This document shows, one piece after another, positions 25,255-34,518 of a stretch of 64,000 bases of DNA; position 1 is the stretch's first letter, and every line of letters starts with the position of its first letter. The DNA is taken from the NCBI GenBank assembly GCA_900542805.1, contig UQOW01000008.1:1-64000 (forward strand), in the 5' to 3' direction. Position numbers and translations under genes: made by a program. Source of the DNA: an uncultured Sutterella sp. GTDB taxonomy: Bacteria; Pseudomonadota; Gammaproteobacteria; Burkholderiales; Burkholderiaceae_F. Under the pieces are notes generated by a model, which saw nothing but the letters and a program-made list of their open reading frames with translations, was not told the origin of the DNA and searched no databases.

Positions 25255-26223
25255 ATGCTTTGGGCAAATAGCCAAGAGAATGGAGAAAGGATTCGGCCGG
25301 CATCTCATGCTGTTGGTGTGTGCCCTCTTTGTTGCGGTCCGGTTATCGCTGTTTGCGGGAACAAACGCATTTGGCATTGGCGTCATTCATCCGATGCCCA
25401 ATGTCCCTTTTCTAAAAACGAAACGCCCTGGCATAGAGGATGGAAGAATCAGTTCCCCGAAAAATGGCAAGAAATCATCCGCTACGATTCTCTGACCAAA
25501 GAAAAACACATCGCTGATGTCATGACGCCACAAGGCTTTGTTTTGGAATTCCAGCATTCTCCCATGCCGGAAGAAGAACGGATTTCTCGGGAGAAGTTTC
25601 ACAAAACAATGGCGTGGGTTGTTGATTGCTCTGAGAGTAAGCGCGACAAGACTAGGCTCGCCAAGAATCGCCTAACTACTCTACATCTTTTAAAATCTGG
25701 CATGCATAATTGTTACCTGACTCGGTTTAATTTCGAGAAGGAACTATTTCGGAATGAGTGGCTGAACTCCGCAGTCCCTGTAGTTTTCGACTACGGCCAA
25801 GAGTTTTGCTTAGGAGACGAAGAGTTTAAAGGAAGGGTTGTGTGTCTCTTTCCGAAGCAAGTCAATCGATTCGGTGTTGTCTTGATTATCGAGAAGCAGC
25901 GGTTGATAAAACAAATTCAAGATAATCAGTGGACATTTTTGACAGACAGCACTATCTACAACAAGGTATTTGACTGTTTGAGGCAAAACGGTGATATTGC
26001 TCGCAATAGTGACGCAGAAATAAAACAGCGAGTTGTTCCTGTTGCCCCGAGGAAAAAGGAGCCGAAAGGCGGATTCGTTTCGCAGTCTTCTTGCCCCATT
26101 AAAGAACCGGCGCAACCTCATGCTCCCGTAGTCAATAATGCTACATGGTCGGAAAGGACCTTCGCTAAAGCAGGGGAGAGAGTAAGACTCTCCCTTTCGA
26201 ATAGTTGGAAACGTCGCAAGTGA
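25255..26223 (+). CDS. CoiA-like (competence-type nuclease domain) protein
   Basis: A 322-residue protein with the CoiA layout. The N-terminus carries a zinc-like Cys set (CPLCCG, then HWRHSSDAQCPF), followed by ETPWHRGWKNQFP, then the nuclease-like core HIADVMTPQGFVLEFQHSPM (Asp, then ExQ) and SREKFHKTMAWVVDC. CoiA helps process transforming DNA in Firmicutes; proteobacterial homologues are poorly characterised and often occur alone. The C-terminal 100 residues are not recognised. GGAGG is 11 bases before the ATG at 25255; a GTG at 25231 is also open. No other competence genes are near, and base composition seems more A/T-rich than the flanking operons, so horizontal transfer is possible. 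Confidence 0.75.
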   Translation: MLWANSQENGERIRPASHAVGVCPLCCGPVIAVCGNKRIWHWRHSSDAQCPFSKNETPWHRGWKNQFPEKWQEIIRYDSLTKEKHIADVMTPQGFVLEFQHSPMPEEERISREKFHKTMAWVVDCSESKRDKTRLAKNRLTTLHLLKSGMHNCYLTRFNFEKELFRNEWLNSAVPVVFDYGQEFCLGDEEFKGRVVCLFPKQVNRFGVVLIIEKQRLIKQIQDNQWTFLTDSTIYNKVFDCLRQNGDIARNSDAEIKQRVVPVAPRKKEPKGGFVSQSSCPIKEPAQPHAPVVNNATWSERTFAKAGERVRLSLSNSWKRRK

Positions 26224-26315
26224 CTTCTTTAGGCTTTTAAAGTCTGAAGGTCTGCTCACGGCTTTCTCGTCAGCCGAAAACTTCCCCTTATTGCGGACAG
26301 TTCCCTGTTAAAGCA

Positions 26316-26344
26316 ATCCCGTGAGGGAGAGCATTCTACGGGAT
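26316..26344 (+). terminator. Possible stem-loop after the CoiA-like gene
   Basis: ATCCCGT (26316-26322) and ACGGGAT (26338-26344) form a 7-base stem with a 15-base loop about 93 bases after the stop. No strong T-run, so terminator activity is uncertain. Confidence 0.35.
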
Positions 26345-26396
26345 GCTTATCAGAAAGCGTTTTTCCAATAAAGTTGCTTTTTTGTAAACGCCAATG

Positions 26397-26834
26397 TTAT
26401 TCAGCGCGGTCGCCTACAAGAATTGGAACAGTCTTATCGTCACCGCCTTTAGTCCTGTAGCGAAAGGTATTAACTACTCGGGGATTCTTCAACGCGATAA
26501 TCTTGCTGTCATACATCATGGAGTCCATCGTGCGAGGAATGTAGCCGACTTCAGAAGAGTCAAAATCGAAATAGTCCTTACACTGGCTTTCAGAAGAGTT
26601 CTTGCATTTGAAAACTAAGGCGTCTCCGTTTTCCAATACTTGTAAAACCCTGTAATACGCCATCTCGTTAACTTCGGCCGGCTCGTTTGGCTCTTCTGTC
26701 GGGGTTGTTAAAGTCGGCTGATTCACTACGGAGGGTTTATAAGAGTCCTGATTCGCACTGTCTAGCGCCATTTCCGAGCATCCGAATAAAAGCGGAACAA
26801 CAAAAGTAGATAGCATCAGATGAGTCAGTTTCAT
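26397..26834 (-). CDS. Small lipoprotein, hypothetical
   Basis: A 145-residue protein with a lipoprotein signal: MKLTHLMLSTFVVPLLFGC, where LFGC is the lipobox and Cys19 would be acylated. After a Pro/Thr/Glu-rich linker (about residues 35-55) comes a compact domain with two Cys (FKCKNSSESQCKD). I do not recognise a family. It is a single gene between the CoiA-like gene and miaB on the opposite strand, with a TTTCCTCC-like (GGAGG) ribosome binding site. Envelope location is inferred from the lipobox only. Confidence 0.7.
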   Translation of the reverse strand: MKLTHLMLSTFVVPLLFGCSEMALDSANQDSYKPSVVNQPTLTTPTEEPNEPAEVNEMAYYRVLQVLENGDALVFKCKNSSESQCKDYFDFDSSEVGYIPRTMDSMMYDSKIIALKNPRVVNTFRYRTKGGDDKTVPILVGDRAE

Positions 26835-27077
26835 TTTTTCCTCCGAAGGGTTTCGTGATTTGAGTTTAGCACCGGCATTGTTGGCGCCTGATGTTTAGCA
26901 TGAGGAGCTACTAGGGAAGGTATCGTTCTGGTTTTTGTGGCTATGACTTTACTTTTCGAGACCGGTTTTTCAAAAGTCATTCGCAAGTTGCTCAATGGAC
27001 CAAAAATGTTTTCATTAGAATGCCGTTGCTTATAAGTACAAGACTGGCGTTGCCAGAGAATTTGATTTAGCCACCGG

Positions 27078-28421
27078 ATGAAAACCGTGATCGCAAAAAC
27101 ACTGTACGTGCGCAGCTTCGGTTGCCAAATGAATGACTATGACTCGAGCCGTATCGCCGATTTACTCATCGATCGTTACGGACTGAAACGGGTAGCAAGT
27201 CCGCAAGAGGCCGACATCGTTGTGATGGTTACCTGCTCGATTCGAGAAAAAGCCCACGAAAAAACCTTTTCCGACTTAGGGCGCCTGCGCGAGATGAAAA
27301 AACTGCATCCCGGGATGCTCATTGCCGTCGGCGGCTGTGTAGCGAGCTTAGAAGGTGCCGGAATTCTGACGCGTGCCCCGTGGGTTGACGTGGTTTTCGG
27401 ACCGCAGACACTGCACCGCTTGCCGGATTTACTTGAAGAACGGTTGAAAACAGGTAAGCCCCAAGTGGATACCTCGTTTCCCGAAATCGAAAAATTTGAT
27501 TGCTTACCTAAGCCCTGTGTTCAAGGGGCAACGGCGTTTTGTTCCATCATGGAGGGGTGCAGTCACTTTTGCTCGTACTGCATTGTCCCGTATACGCGAG
27601 GCGCAGAAATCAGTCGTCCCGTGATGGACGTTTTGGTCGAGTGTGCGCAGCTTGCCGACCAGGGGGTCAAAGAAATTACGCTCCTCGGGCAAAACGTCAA
27701 CGGCTATCGGGGGCGGTCTCCTGACGGCACGACAGCCGATTTTGCTCTTCTGTTGGACTACGTGGCGGAAATCGAGGGTATTGAGCGTATCCGCTTTATG
27801 ACAAGCCACCCGACGGAGTTTTCCGATCGGTTGATTGATGCATTTGCACGGTTGTCGAAACTTGCCAATCACGTGCACCTGCCGGCCCAAAGCGGATCGA
27901 ACAAGATTCTGGCAGCCATGAAGCGCGGCTATACGCGAGAAGAATACTTGGACCGCGTCGAAAAGCTTCGGGCCGTGCGCCCGGGGATTTCGATTTCCAC
28001 CGATATCATCGTTGGATTCCCGGGAGAGACCGAAGAAGACTTCCTCGAATCGATGTCGCTTGTGAAAGAAGCGAATTTTGACGCAAGTTTTTCGTTTGTG
28101 TACTCCAAGAGACCGGGAACCCCGGCTGCGCGCCTTGAGGACACAACGCCGCAATCGGTTAAATTGGCGCGCTTACAAAAACTCCAGGCTCTGATCGATG
28201 AGCAAGCGAAGGCCGTTTCCGAGTCGATGGTCGGGAAAATCGAACGGTGCCTTGTTGTCGGTCCCGCCCGTCGCGGTCAGGGGTTATTAAGTGCCCGTAC
28301 CGACAACAATCGCATTGTCAATTTCCCGGGTGACGTGTCTCTTATTAACACGGTTGTTGACGTACGCATCACCGCCGTCAATAGCCATACGCTCGGAGGC
28401 GAACGTGTCGGAGAAAAATAA
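27078..28421 (+). CDS. miaB: tRNA-2-methylthio-N6-dimethylallyladenosine synthase MiaB
   Basis: A 447-residue radical-SAM methylthiotransferase. The N-terminal UPF0004 domain has SFGCQMNDYDSSRIAD, VTCSIREKAHEK and GGCVAS, giving three cluster Cys. The radical-SAM triad is in MEGCSHFCSYCIVPYTRG. A later motif TDIIVGFPGETEEDF and a C-terminal TRAM domain follow. It adds the 2-methylthio group to isopentenyladenosine at position 37 of tRNAs that read UNN codons. The start ATG 27078 has a weak RBS. It overlaps phoH by 17 bases, the conserved miaB-phoH-ybeY order. Confidence 0.96.
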   Translation: MKTVIAKTLYVRSFGCQMNDYDSSRIADLLIDRYGLKRVASPQEADIVVMVTCSIREKAHEKTFSDLGRLREMKKLHPGMLIAVGGCVASLEGAGILTRAPWVDVVFGPQTLHRLPDLLEERLKTGKPQVDTSFPEIEKFDCLPKPCVQGATAFCSIMEGCSHFCSYCIVPYTRGAEISRPVMDVLVECAQLADQGVKEITLLGQNVNGYRGRSPDGTTADFALLLDYVAEIEGIERIRFMTSHPTEFSDRLIDAFARLSKLANHVHLPAQSGSNKILAAMKRGYTREEYLDRVEKLRAVRPGISISTDIIVGFPGETEEDFLESMSLVKEANFDASFSFVYSKRPGTPAARLEDTTPQSVKLARLQKLQALIDEQAKAVSESMVGKIERCLVVGPARRGQGLLSARTDNNRIVNFPGDVSLINTVVDVRITAVNSHTLGGERVGEK

Positions 28422-29370
28422 AGAGGAGACCCTCTTTTTTACCTTTGATGCCACGGCCGGCGAAGCGGCGCAACTTGTCGGACCCTTGGAAGAAAACTTA
28501 AGGCGCATCGAAGCGGCCTTTCAAATCAAGATCCATCGTCGCGGAACACGCTTTACGTTAACGGGCGAGAAAGCGGCCGGCGCGCTTCGCGTTTTGGAAC
28601 TTTGTGCCGGGCGGATTTTGTCCGGCGATCCGATTCGCGGCGAAGACGTGGATTTAGCTTGTATTGGCGAGGCCGCTGACGGGAAAGCCGGCAACGCTCC
28701 CGAGGCTGTGTGCCTTAAGACGCGGAAAGCGGGGCTTAAACCGAGAACGCCCCATCAGCGCGAGTATCTTAAGGCACTGCTTACGACCGATATTACGTTC
28801 GGAATCGGACCGGCGGGAACGGGAAAAACGTATTTGGCCGTTGCGGCGGCGGTCGATGCCTATGAGCGCAATGTTGTGGAACGCATCGTTCTTACGCGTC
28901 CTGCGGTTGAAGCCGGCGAGCGTTTGGGGTTTTTACCCGGCGACTTGGCGCAAAAGGTCGATCCGTATTTAAGACCCCTTTATGACGCGCTTTACGATTT
29001 ACTCGGTTTTGAGCGCACGCAGCGCCTGATTGAAAAGCAAATTATCGAAATTGCTCCCTTAGCCTACATGCGCGGGCGGACCTTAAATAACGCCTTTGTC
29101 ATTTTAGATGAGGCGCAAAACACGACGCGCGAGCAAATGAAGATGTTTTTAACGCGTATCGGATTCGGGACGCATGCGGTTGTTAACGGGGATGTGACAC
29201 AGATCGATTTGCCGCACGGAGCCAAAAGCGGTCTTGCCGATGCAGCTGCCATCCTTAAAGACGTCGTCGGGATTTCATTTGTCCGGTTTGATGCGACCGA
29301 TATCGTGCGTCATCCGCTTGTAGGGGCCATCGTTCGCGCGTATGACGCCGTTAAAAAGAGAGGGGAGTAA
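28405..29370 (+). CDS. PhoH-like ATPase
   Basis: A 321-residue P-loop ATPase (YbeZ/PhoH-like). The Walker A motif is GIGPAGTGKTYLA, followed by RIVLTRPAVEAGERLGFLPGD and the Walker B FVILDEAQNTT, then NGDVTQIDLP. A GTG at 28405 is chosen as start: GGAGG lies 4-5 bases before it inside the end of miaB; the upstream frame up to 28291 is a shadow. The family partners with YbeY, and its ATPase/RNA helicase-like role in rRNA metabolism is only partly known. Next to ybeY here. Confidence 0.92.
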   Translation: MSEKNKEETLFFTFDATAGEAAQLVGPLEENLRRIEAAFQIKIHRRGTRFTLTGEKAAGALRVLELCAGRILSGDPIRGEDVDLACIGEAADGKAGNAPEAVCLKTRKAGLKPRTPHQREYLKALLTTDITFGIGPAGTGKTYLAVAAAVDAYERNVVERIVLTRPAVEAGERLGFLPGDLAQKVDPYLRPLYDALYDLLGFERTQRLIEKQIIEIAPLAYMRGRTLNNAFVILDEAQNTTREQMKMFLTRIGFGTHAVVNGDVTQIDLPHGAKSGLADAAAILKDVVGISFVRFDATDIVRHPLVGAIVRAYDAVKKRGE

Positions 29371-29374
29371 CACC

Positions 29375-29842
29375 GTGACGGAAAAAAAGTTGGCACTGAC
29401 CTTTGAGCGCGCCGACGGAGGCGTAGGACCCCTCAAGCGCCTTCCGACACGCCGAGAAATGACGTCTTGGATTCGAGCGGCCGTCTGCCGTCCCGCAATT
29501 CTCACCGTGCGTTTTGTGGGAGAAGTTGAGGGGCGGGACCTTAATGCTCGCTACCGGAAAAAAGACTATCCGACTAATGTTTTGACGTTTGACTACGCGC
29601 ATAAACCGATTGCCGAGGCCGACATCGTCGTTTGCACCTCGGTTCTTCTTAAAGAAGCCGCTGCACAAGGAAAGAGTTTTCGGGCGCACTTGGCGCACCT
29701 ACTCATTCACGGCGTGTTGCATGCGATGGGCTATGACCACGTGACCGACGAGCAGGCCCAAAAAATGGAAGCTCTTGAGACTCGCATTCTCAAAAAACTC
29801 GGATTTCCCAATCCGTATTCGGATCGGGCTCGGGGACACTAA
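29375..29842 (+). CDS. ybeY: Endoribonuclease YbeY
   Basis: A 155-residue zinc metalloprotein with the catalytic HGVLHAMGYDH motif (HxxxHxxxxxH) and NVLTFDY upstream. YbeY trims 16S rRNA 3' ends and takes part in 70S quality control in the cytoplasm. A GTG at 29375 is the likely start, with RBS AGGGGAG overlapping the phoH stop. The N-terminal 35 residues vary from usual family members. In many relatives corC/ybeX follows; here lnt comes directly after the gene, 3 bases downstream. Confidence 0.94.
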   Translation: MTEKKLALTFERADGGVGPLKRLPTRREMTSWIRAAVCRPAILTVRFVGEVEGRDLNARYRKKDYPTNVLTFDYAHKPIAEADIVVCTSVLLKEAAAQGKSFRAHLAHLLIHGVLHAMGYDHVTDEQAQKMEALETRILKKLGFPNPYSDRARGH

Positions 29843-29845
29843 AGG

Positions 29846-31393
29846 ATGCACGCCATGTTCCGTGACGCTCGGCTAAAGCCTGTCTTGGTACTCACAAGCT
29901 TTTTAGGGCTCGGGATTGTTGCCTCGCTCGGGTTTCGCTTTCCGGGAGCGTATTTTTGGACGGCCGTGGCGTTTGTCGGGTTCATCTACCTACTTATAAA
30001 AGAAAGTCATCCGAAAGGCGGGGCGCTTGACGCGTTTTCGTTCGGAATCGGCTATTTTGCCTCGGGTTTGACCTGGGTCTTTCACTCGGTTTATGTGTAC
30101 GGTAATGCTCCGTGGCTTTTTGCCGCGCTCTCTGTTTTGGCGCTTTCGGCGGTCTTGTCGCTTTTCCCGGCAGCCGCCGGGTACTTGGCCGTCAAAATTC
30201 GGGTTCCGAATGCTCTGAAGGCCTCGCTTTTAATTCCGCTTTTGTGGACGGGGGCCGAGTTTTTGCGCGGCGAGTGGATCGGCGGCTTCGGATGGCTTTC
30301 GGTCGGATACGCGTTTACGGACAATATGCTTTCTTCATGCGCACCGATTCTCGGTGTGTATGGTGTGACGCTTGTAATCCTTCTTGCCTTAGGGGGAGCT
30401 TCCGCGGTTTTGATGCGAAGCGAAGCTCTGGCAGCTCGCCTTCTTTCGGGGCTTATTTGTGTCACGGCGGTGCTCGGGGCCTATGCATTAAAAGACATTG
30501 CTTGGTCGAGTCCGACTTCGCGTCTGGAAGTGCGGCTGGTGCAACCGGACCTGCCGGTCACAACGCGTGCGACCTACGCCATGCAGCAAAAAGCGCTTGA
30601 ACGCGTTGAGGCGATGAGCCTTTCGCATCCCGTCGGGCGTCCCATTGATTTGATTTTGTGGCCCGAGAGCGTGTACGCGTTCTTGCCGGCTGCCCTTCCG
30701 GAAGCTTGGAAAGAAATTCCACAAAAAGTAGCGAAAAAACAAGGTTCCGAGGTTCTTTTCAATGCATTTTCGATGCCCGCAAAACGCGCGATTTCCAATA
30801 GCCTGTATCTTGCCGACGCTTCAAAAACGCGCCCGATTTACTCCAAGCGCCACCTTGTGCCTTTCGGGGAGTTTGTTCCGTACGGCTTTCGTTGGTTGGT
30901 CGACGCCTTAGCCATCCCGATGGCAGACCAAGTCTCGGGTTCAGTGCCCTCCGAGCCTGTCTCGGTGGCAGGTGTTCCGACGGCCCTCGGGATTTGCTAC
31001 GAGAATATGTTTCCGGCGGAACTGGCGGACTGGTTTAACGTCGGGAATCCGAACCTCATTATCTATAGCGCCAACCTCGGGTGGTTTTCCGAGGACGCTG
31101 TGCGTGAGTTTTCTCAAATGAGTCGTATGCGGGCCAAAGAAGCGGCGCGTCCCGTGTTGCAGGTGATAAATAACGCTGGATCCGCTCTTTTTGACCCGAC
31201 AGGGGTTGAATTAAGGCGCGCCGGTCTCGGAGCTCAAAACTTAGATGTGACGGTTCGCCTTTACGGAGGAACCTCAACTCCGTTTATGCGCTACGGCTTT
31301 GCGGTTTTCGGGGGCATCTGGGCGCTTCTTTTCGCAACAATTTTCGGGTTTTGCCGGCTCGCAAACCGCTTTTCTCGGAAAAGCGAAGTCTAA
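29846..31393 (+). CDS. lnt: Apolipoprotein N-acyltransferase
   Basis: A 515-residue inner-membrane enzyme: seven to eight N-terminal membrane spans and a periplasmic nitrilase-fold domain. The catalytic Glu-Lys-Cys triad is visible in LILWPESVY (Glu), SKRHLVPFGEFVPYG (Lys) and ALGICYENMFP (Cys). Lnt adds the third acyl chain to lipoproteins, needed for export to the outer membrane in Gram-negative bacteria. The end (FMRYGFAVFGGIWALLFATI) is a last membrane span. It is encoded next to ybeY without the usual corC/ybeX gene in between. Confidence 0.94.
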   Translation: MHAMFRDARLKPVLVLTSFLGLGIVASLGFRFPGAYFWTAVAFVGFIYLLIKESHPKGGALDAFSFGIGYFASGLTWVFHSVYVYGNAPWLFAALSVLALSAVLSLFPAAAGYLAVKIRVPNALKASLLIPLLWTGAEFLRGEWIGGFGWLSVGYAFTDNMLSSCAPILGVYGVTLVILLALGGASAVLMRSEALAARLLSGLICVTAVLGAYALKDIAWSSPTSRLEVRLVQPDLPVTTRATYAMQQKALERVEAMSLSHPVGRPIDLILWPESVYAFLPAALPEAWKEIPQKVAKKQGSEVLFNAFSMPAKRAISNSLYLADASKTRPIYSKRHLVPFGEFVPYGFRWLVDALAIPMADQVSGSVPSEPVSVAGVPTALGICYENMFPAELADWFNVGNPNLIIYSANLGWFSEDAVREFSQMSRMRAKEAARPVLQVINNAGSALFDPTGVELRRAGLGAQNLDVTVRLYGGTSTPFMRYGFAVFGGIWALLFATIFGFCRLANRFSRKSEV

Positions 31394-31423
31394 ACGGCTA
31401 AAATCCTGTCCCGATTGTTCTTT

Positions 31424-31448
31424 AGCCCGTCGGTTTTTCCCACGGGCT
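31424..31448 (+). terminator. Small inverted repeat between lnt and glyQ
   Basis: AGCCCGT (31424-31430) and ACGGGCT (31442-31448) with an 11-base T-rich loop, followed by CTTTCCC. It could be a weak terminator of lnt or an attenuator ahead of glyQS. Confidence 0.35.
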
Positions 31449-31494
31449 CTTTCCCGTTGTCTCAAATGGGTCTTGAAGTCACGAAAAGGAAATT

Positions 31495-32397
31495 ATGATT
31501 ACCTTTCAGGAAGTCATCCTGCGCCTGCAGGAGTATTGGAATCAGCAAGGTTGCGGGATTTTGCAGCCGATTGATATCGAAGTCGGTGCCGGCACGAGCC
31601 ATACGGCAACGTTTTTGCGGGCTTTAGGCCCCGAACCTTGGCGCGCTGCTTACGTGCAACCGAGCCGCCGTCCGAAGGATGCCCGGTACGGAGAAAACCC
31701 CAATCGCCTGCATCAGCACCATCAGTTTCAGGTGGTTTTAAAGCCGGCTCCCGTCAATATCGTGGATTTGTATTTGGATTCACTTCGGGCCCTCGGAATC
31801 GATACGCTCGTCAATGACATTCGCTTTGTCGAAGACAACTGGGAAAACCCGACCCTCGGAGCTTGGGGGCTTGGGTGGGAAATCTGGATGAACGGCATGG
31901 AAGTGACGCAGTTTACGTACTTTCAGCAAGTGGGCGGCTTGGAATGTAAACCCATCACAGGCGAGATTACCTACGGCCTCGAACGCCTGACGATGTACCT
32001 ACAAAACTGCGACAACGTTTTCGATTTAGTCTACACGAACTGGAAGGACGGAGCGGGTAACGCCAGAACGCTGACCTACGGGGACGTGTTCCACCAAAAC
32101 GAAGTCGAGCAGAGTATCTACAACTTCGAAGCAAGTGACCCCGTCAAGCTTTTCGGACAATTCGACTACTTTGAAAGCGAGGCCAAGCGCCTGATGGATT
32201 TAAAACTTGCTCTTCCTGCCTATGAGATGGTTTTAAAGGCCGGCCACACATTCAATCTCTTGGATGCCCGGGGTGCGATTTCCGTTACCGAGCGTGCGGC
32301 CTACATTGCCCGCATCCGTGCCGTGAGCCGAGCGGTGGCACAAAGTTACTATGAGTCGCGCGAACGGCTCGGTTTCCCGATGTTGAAAGCGAAATAA
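31495..32397 (+). CDS. glyQ: Glycyl-tRNA synthetase alpha subunit
   Basis: A 300-residue class II aminoacyl-tRNA synthetase subunit of the alpha2beta2 type. Signature runs are LQEYWNQQGCGILQP, GAGTSHTATFLRALGPEPW, YVQPSRRPKDARYGENPNRLHQHHQFQVVLKP, and FTYFQQVGGLECKPI. The alpha subunit has the catalytic core for activating glycine. glyS follows 15 bases downstream, so the two are co-expressed. AAGGAAA precedes the ATG. Confidence 0.97.
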   Translation: MITFQEVILRLQEYWNQQGCGILQPIDIEVGAGTSHTATFLRALGPEPWRAAYVQPSRRPKDARYGENPNRLHQHHQFQVVLKPAPVNIVDLYLDSLRALGIDTLVNDIRFVEDNWENPTLGAWGLGWEIWMNGMEVTQFTYFQQVGGLECKPITGEITYGLERLTMYLQNCDNVFDLVYTNWKDGAGNARTLTYGDVFHQNEVEQSIYNFEASDPVKLFGQFDYFESEAKRLMDLKLALPAYEMVLKAGHTFNLLDARGAISVTERAAYIARIRAVSRAVAQSYYESRERLGFPMLKAK

Positions 32398-32412
32398 AAA
32401 GGGTGAAAAGAA

Positions 32413-34506
32413 ATGACCAGTTTGCTTGTTGAATTTCAGACCGAAGAGCTGCCCCCGAAGGCGCTCAAGAAGCTTTCAGCGGCGTTTGCCGAGGGTGTGT
32501 TCCGCGGGCTACGCGAAAAGCACTTTACGGGATCGGCCTCGGAGGTAACGCCCTTCGGCTCGCCGCGTCGCATGGCCGTTCTCGTGACCGATGTTGCGGC
32601 AAAGTCTCCCGATGAGCCGTTCCGTCAGAAACTTGTTCCCGTTCAGGTCGGGTTAAATTTTGACGGTCAGGCGACCCCCGCTCTCACGAAGAAGATGGCT
32701 ACCCTGGAAATTTCCTGTCCCGTTTCCGAGTTATCGCACGTGACGGAAGGAAAGAACACGTATTTGTATTACGACGGTGTGCGTGCCGGAGTTCCTTTGA
32801 CCGAAGGGTTGCAAAAGATTTTGGAAGAAACCGTCAAGGCACTTCCCATCCCGAAAGTGATGAATTATCAATTGGCTGACGGCGTAACGACCGTGCAGTT
32901 CGTGCGCCCGGTCAAGCACCTGACGGCCCTGTATGGGCAATCCGTTGTTCCGGTGACGCTTTTCGGCCTTTCCGCTGATCGTGTCACGTCCGGACACCGT
33001 TTTCACACCCAGGGATTAATTGCGATTGACAGCGCCGATGACTACGAAGAAACGCTTTTTAGGAAAGGCAAAGTCATCGCGAACTATGAGCGGCGCCGTG
33101 CCGTTCTCGTGGACCTGCTTAAAAAGGAGGCGGCCAAAGACGGCGGGACGCTCATTGCCCCCGAAGTCTTAATTGACGAAACCAATTCGCTGACGGAGTG
33201 GCCTGTTATCTACACGTCGACGTTTGAAGAAAAGTACCTTGCCGTTCCCGAAGAGTGCTTGATTCTGACGATGCAGACCAATCAGAAGTATTTCCCGATG
33301 CGCGATGCCGCCGGGCGCCTGATGAATCGCTTTTGCCTTGTTTCGCACATTGAGGCTAAGGACGGCGGCGAGGCGATTCGTTCCGGTAACGCGCGTGTCG
33401 TACGCGCTCGCCTTGCCGATGCCGAGTTCTTTTACAAGGAAGACTGCAAGGAGACTCTTGCAAGTCGCGTTGAAGGTCTTAAACACGTTGTCTATCATAA
33501 CAAACTCGGCACTCAGGCCGATCGCGTCAAACGCGTGATGGAACTGGCGGCATCGGTTGCCGGAAAAATCGGCGCCGATGCGGAGAAATCCAGGCGAGCG
33601 GCGTACCTGGCTAAGGCCGATCTTCGGACCCTCATGGTAGGAGAGTTTCCGGAATTGCAGGGCATCATGGGTGAGTACTACGCGAAAAACGACAAGGAAG
33701 ACCCGGAGGTTGCGCTTGCCGTTCGCGAGCATTATGCGCCGCGCTTTGCGGGCGATGCCCTCCCGAGTACGCCCGTGTCGATGGCCGTTGCCATCGCCGA
33801 CAAGCTCGAAACCTTAACGGGAATGTTCGGTATCGGACTTCTGCCGACCGGCGATAAGGATCCTTTTGCGTTGCGTCGCCATGCGCTCGGTATTTTGCGC
33901 ATGATTATCGAGCGCAATTTGGACTTAAGTTTGGAAGACCTCGTGAAAAGCGCCTTTGCTGTCGAGCTTTCCGTGCCCGGCGTTCAGGATGCGACCGACG
34001 CCCTCATGACGTTCTTTTTCGATCGCCTGCGAGTCATGCTTCGTGATGAAGAGTACTCGGCTCAGGAAGTCGATGCTGTTCTTGCCAAACACATTGTCAA
34101 GCCCGCCGATTTCGTGCGTCGCATCGAAGCGGTCAAGAAGTTCATGATGCTTCCGGAAGCGCAGAGTTTGTCCGATGCCAACAAGCGTATCGGAAACATC
34201 TTAAAGAAGGTCACAGGCGACATTCCCGACGCGGTTTGCGAGGGGTTACTTAAGGAGCCTGCCGAGCAGGAGCTTTATAAGGCCCTTTGCGAGCACGAAC
34301 CCGTAGCACGTCTTTTGTATGAAAACAGCGGCTACGAAGGGATGCTCGCATCGCTTACGCCCCTAAAAGTCCCTGTCGATCGCTTCTTTGCCGATGTGAT
34401 GGTCAATGCCGAAGATTCGGCTGTTCGAGCCAACCGTCAGGCCCTGTTAAAGCGCCTGAATGTGCTCATGAACAGTGTGGCCGAACTCTCGCATCTGGCT
34501 AACTAG
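32413..34506 (+). CDS. glyS: Glycyl-tRNA synthetase beta subunit
   Basis: A 697-residue beta subunit. The opening LLVEFQTEELPPKALKKLS is typical, with FGSPRRMAVLV, FVRPVKHLTALYG, and FPMRDAAGRLMNRFCLVS; a C-terminal anticodon-binding domain (DALP) is seen near AVRANRQALLKRLNVLM. It binds tRNA-Gly. Co-transcribed with glyQ. The gene is slightly longer than in enterobacteria (689). In many betaproteobacteria gmhB lies between glyS and plsC; it is missing here. Confidence 0.96.
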   Translation: MTSLLVEFQTEELPPKALKKLSAAFAEGVFRGLREKHFTGSASEVTPFGSPRRMAVLVTDVAAKSPDEPFRQKLVPVQVGLNFDGQATPALTKKMATLEISCPVSELSHVTEGKNTYLYYDGVRAGVPLTEGLQKILEETVKALPIPKVMNYQLADGVTTVQFVRPVKHLTALYGQSVVPVTLFGLSADRVTSGHRFHTQGLIAIDSADDYEETLFRKGKVIANYERRRAVLVDLLKKEAAKDGGTLIAPEVLIDETNSLTEWPVIYTSTFEEKYLAVPEECLILTMQTNQKYFPMRDAAGRLMNRFCLVSHIEAKDGGEAIRSGNARVVRARLADAEFFYKEDCKETLASRVEGLKHVVYHNKLGTQADRVKRVMELAASVAGKIGADAEKSRRAAYLAKADLRTLMVGEFPELQGIMGEYYAKNDKEDPEVALAVREHYAPRFAGDALPSTPVSMAVAIADKLETLTGMFGIGLLPTGDKDPFALRRHALGILRMIIERNLDLSLEDLVKSAFAVELSVPGVQDATDALMTFFFDRLRVMLRDEEYSAQEVDAVLAKHIVKPADFVRRIEAVKKFMMLPEAQSLSDANKRIGNILKKVTGDIPDAVCEGLLKEPAEQELYKALCEHEPVARLLYENSGYEGMLASLTPLKVPVDRFFADVMVNAEDSAVRANRQALLKRLNVLMNSVAELSHLAN

Positions 34507-34518
34507 AGGCATTGTCGT

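Noticed and set aside
27504..28154. 216-residue antisense frame in miaB
   Set aside because: Shadow of the miaB radical-SAM region; no independent support.
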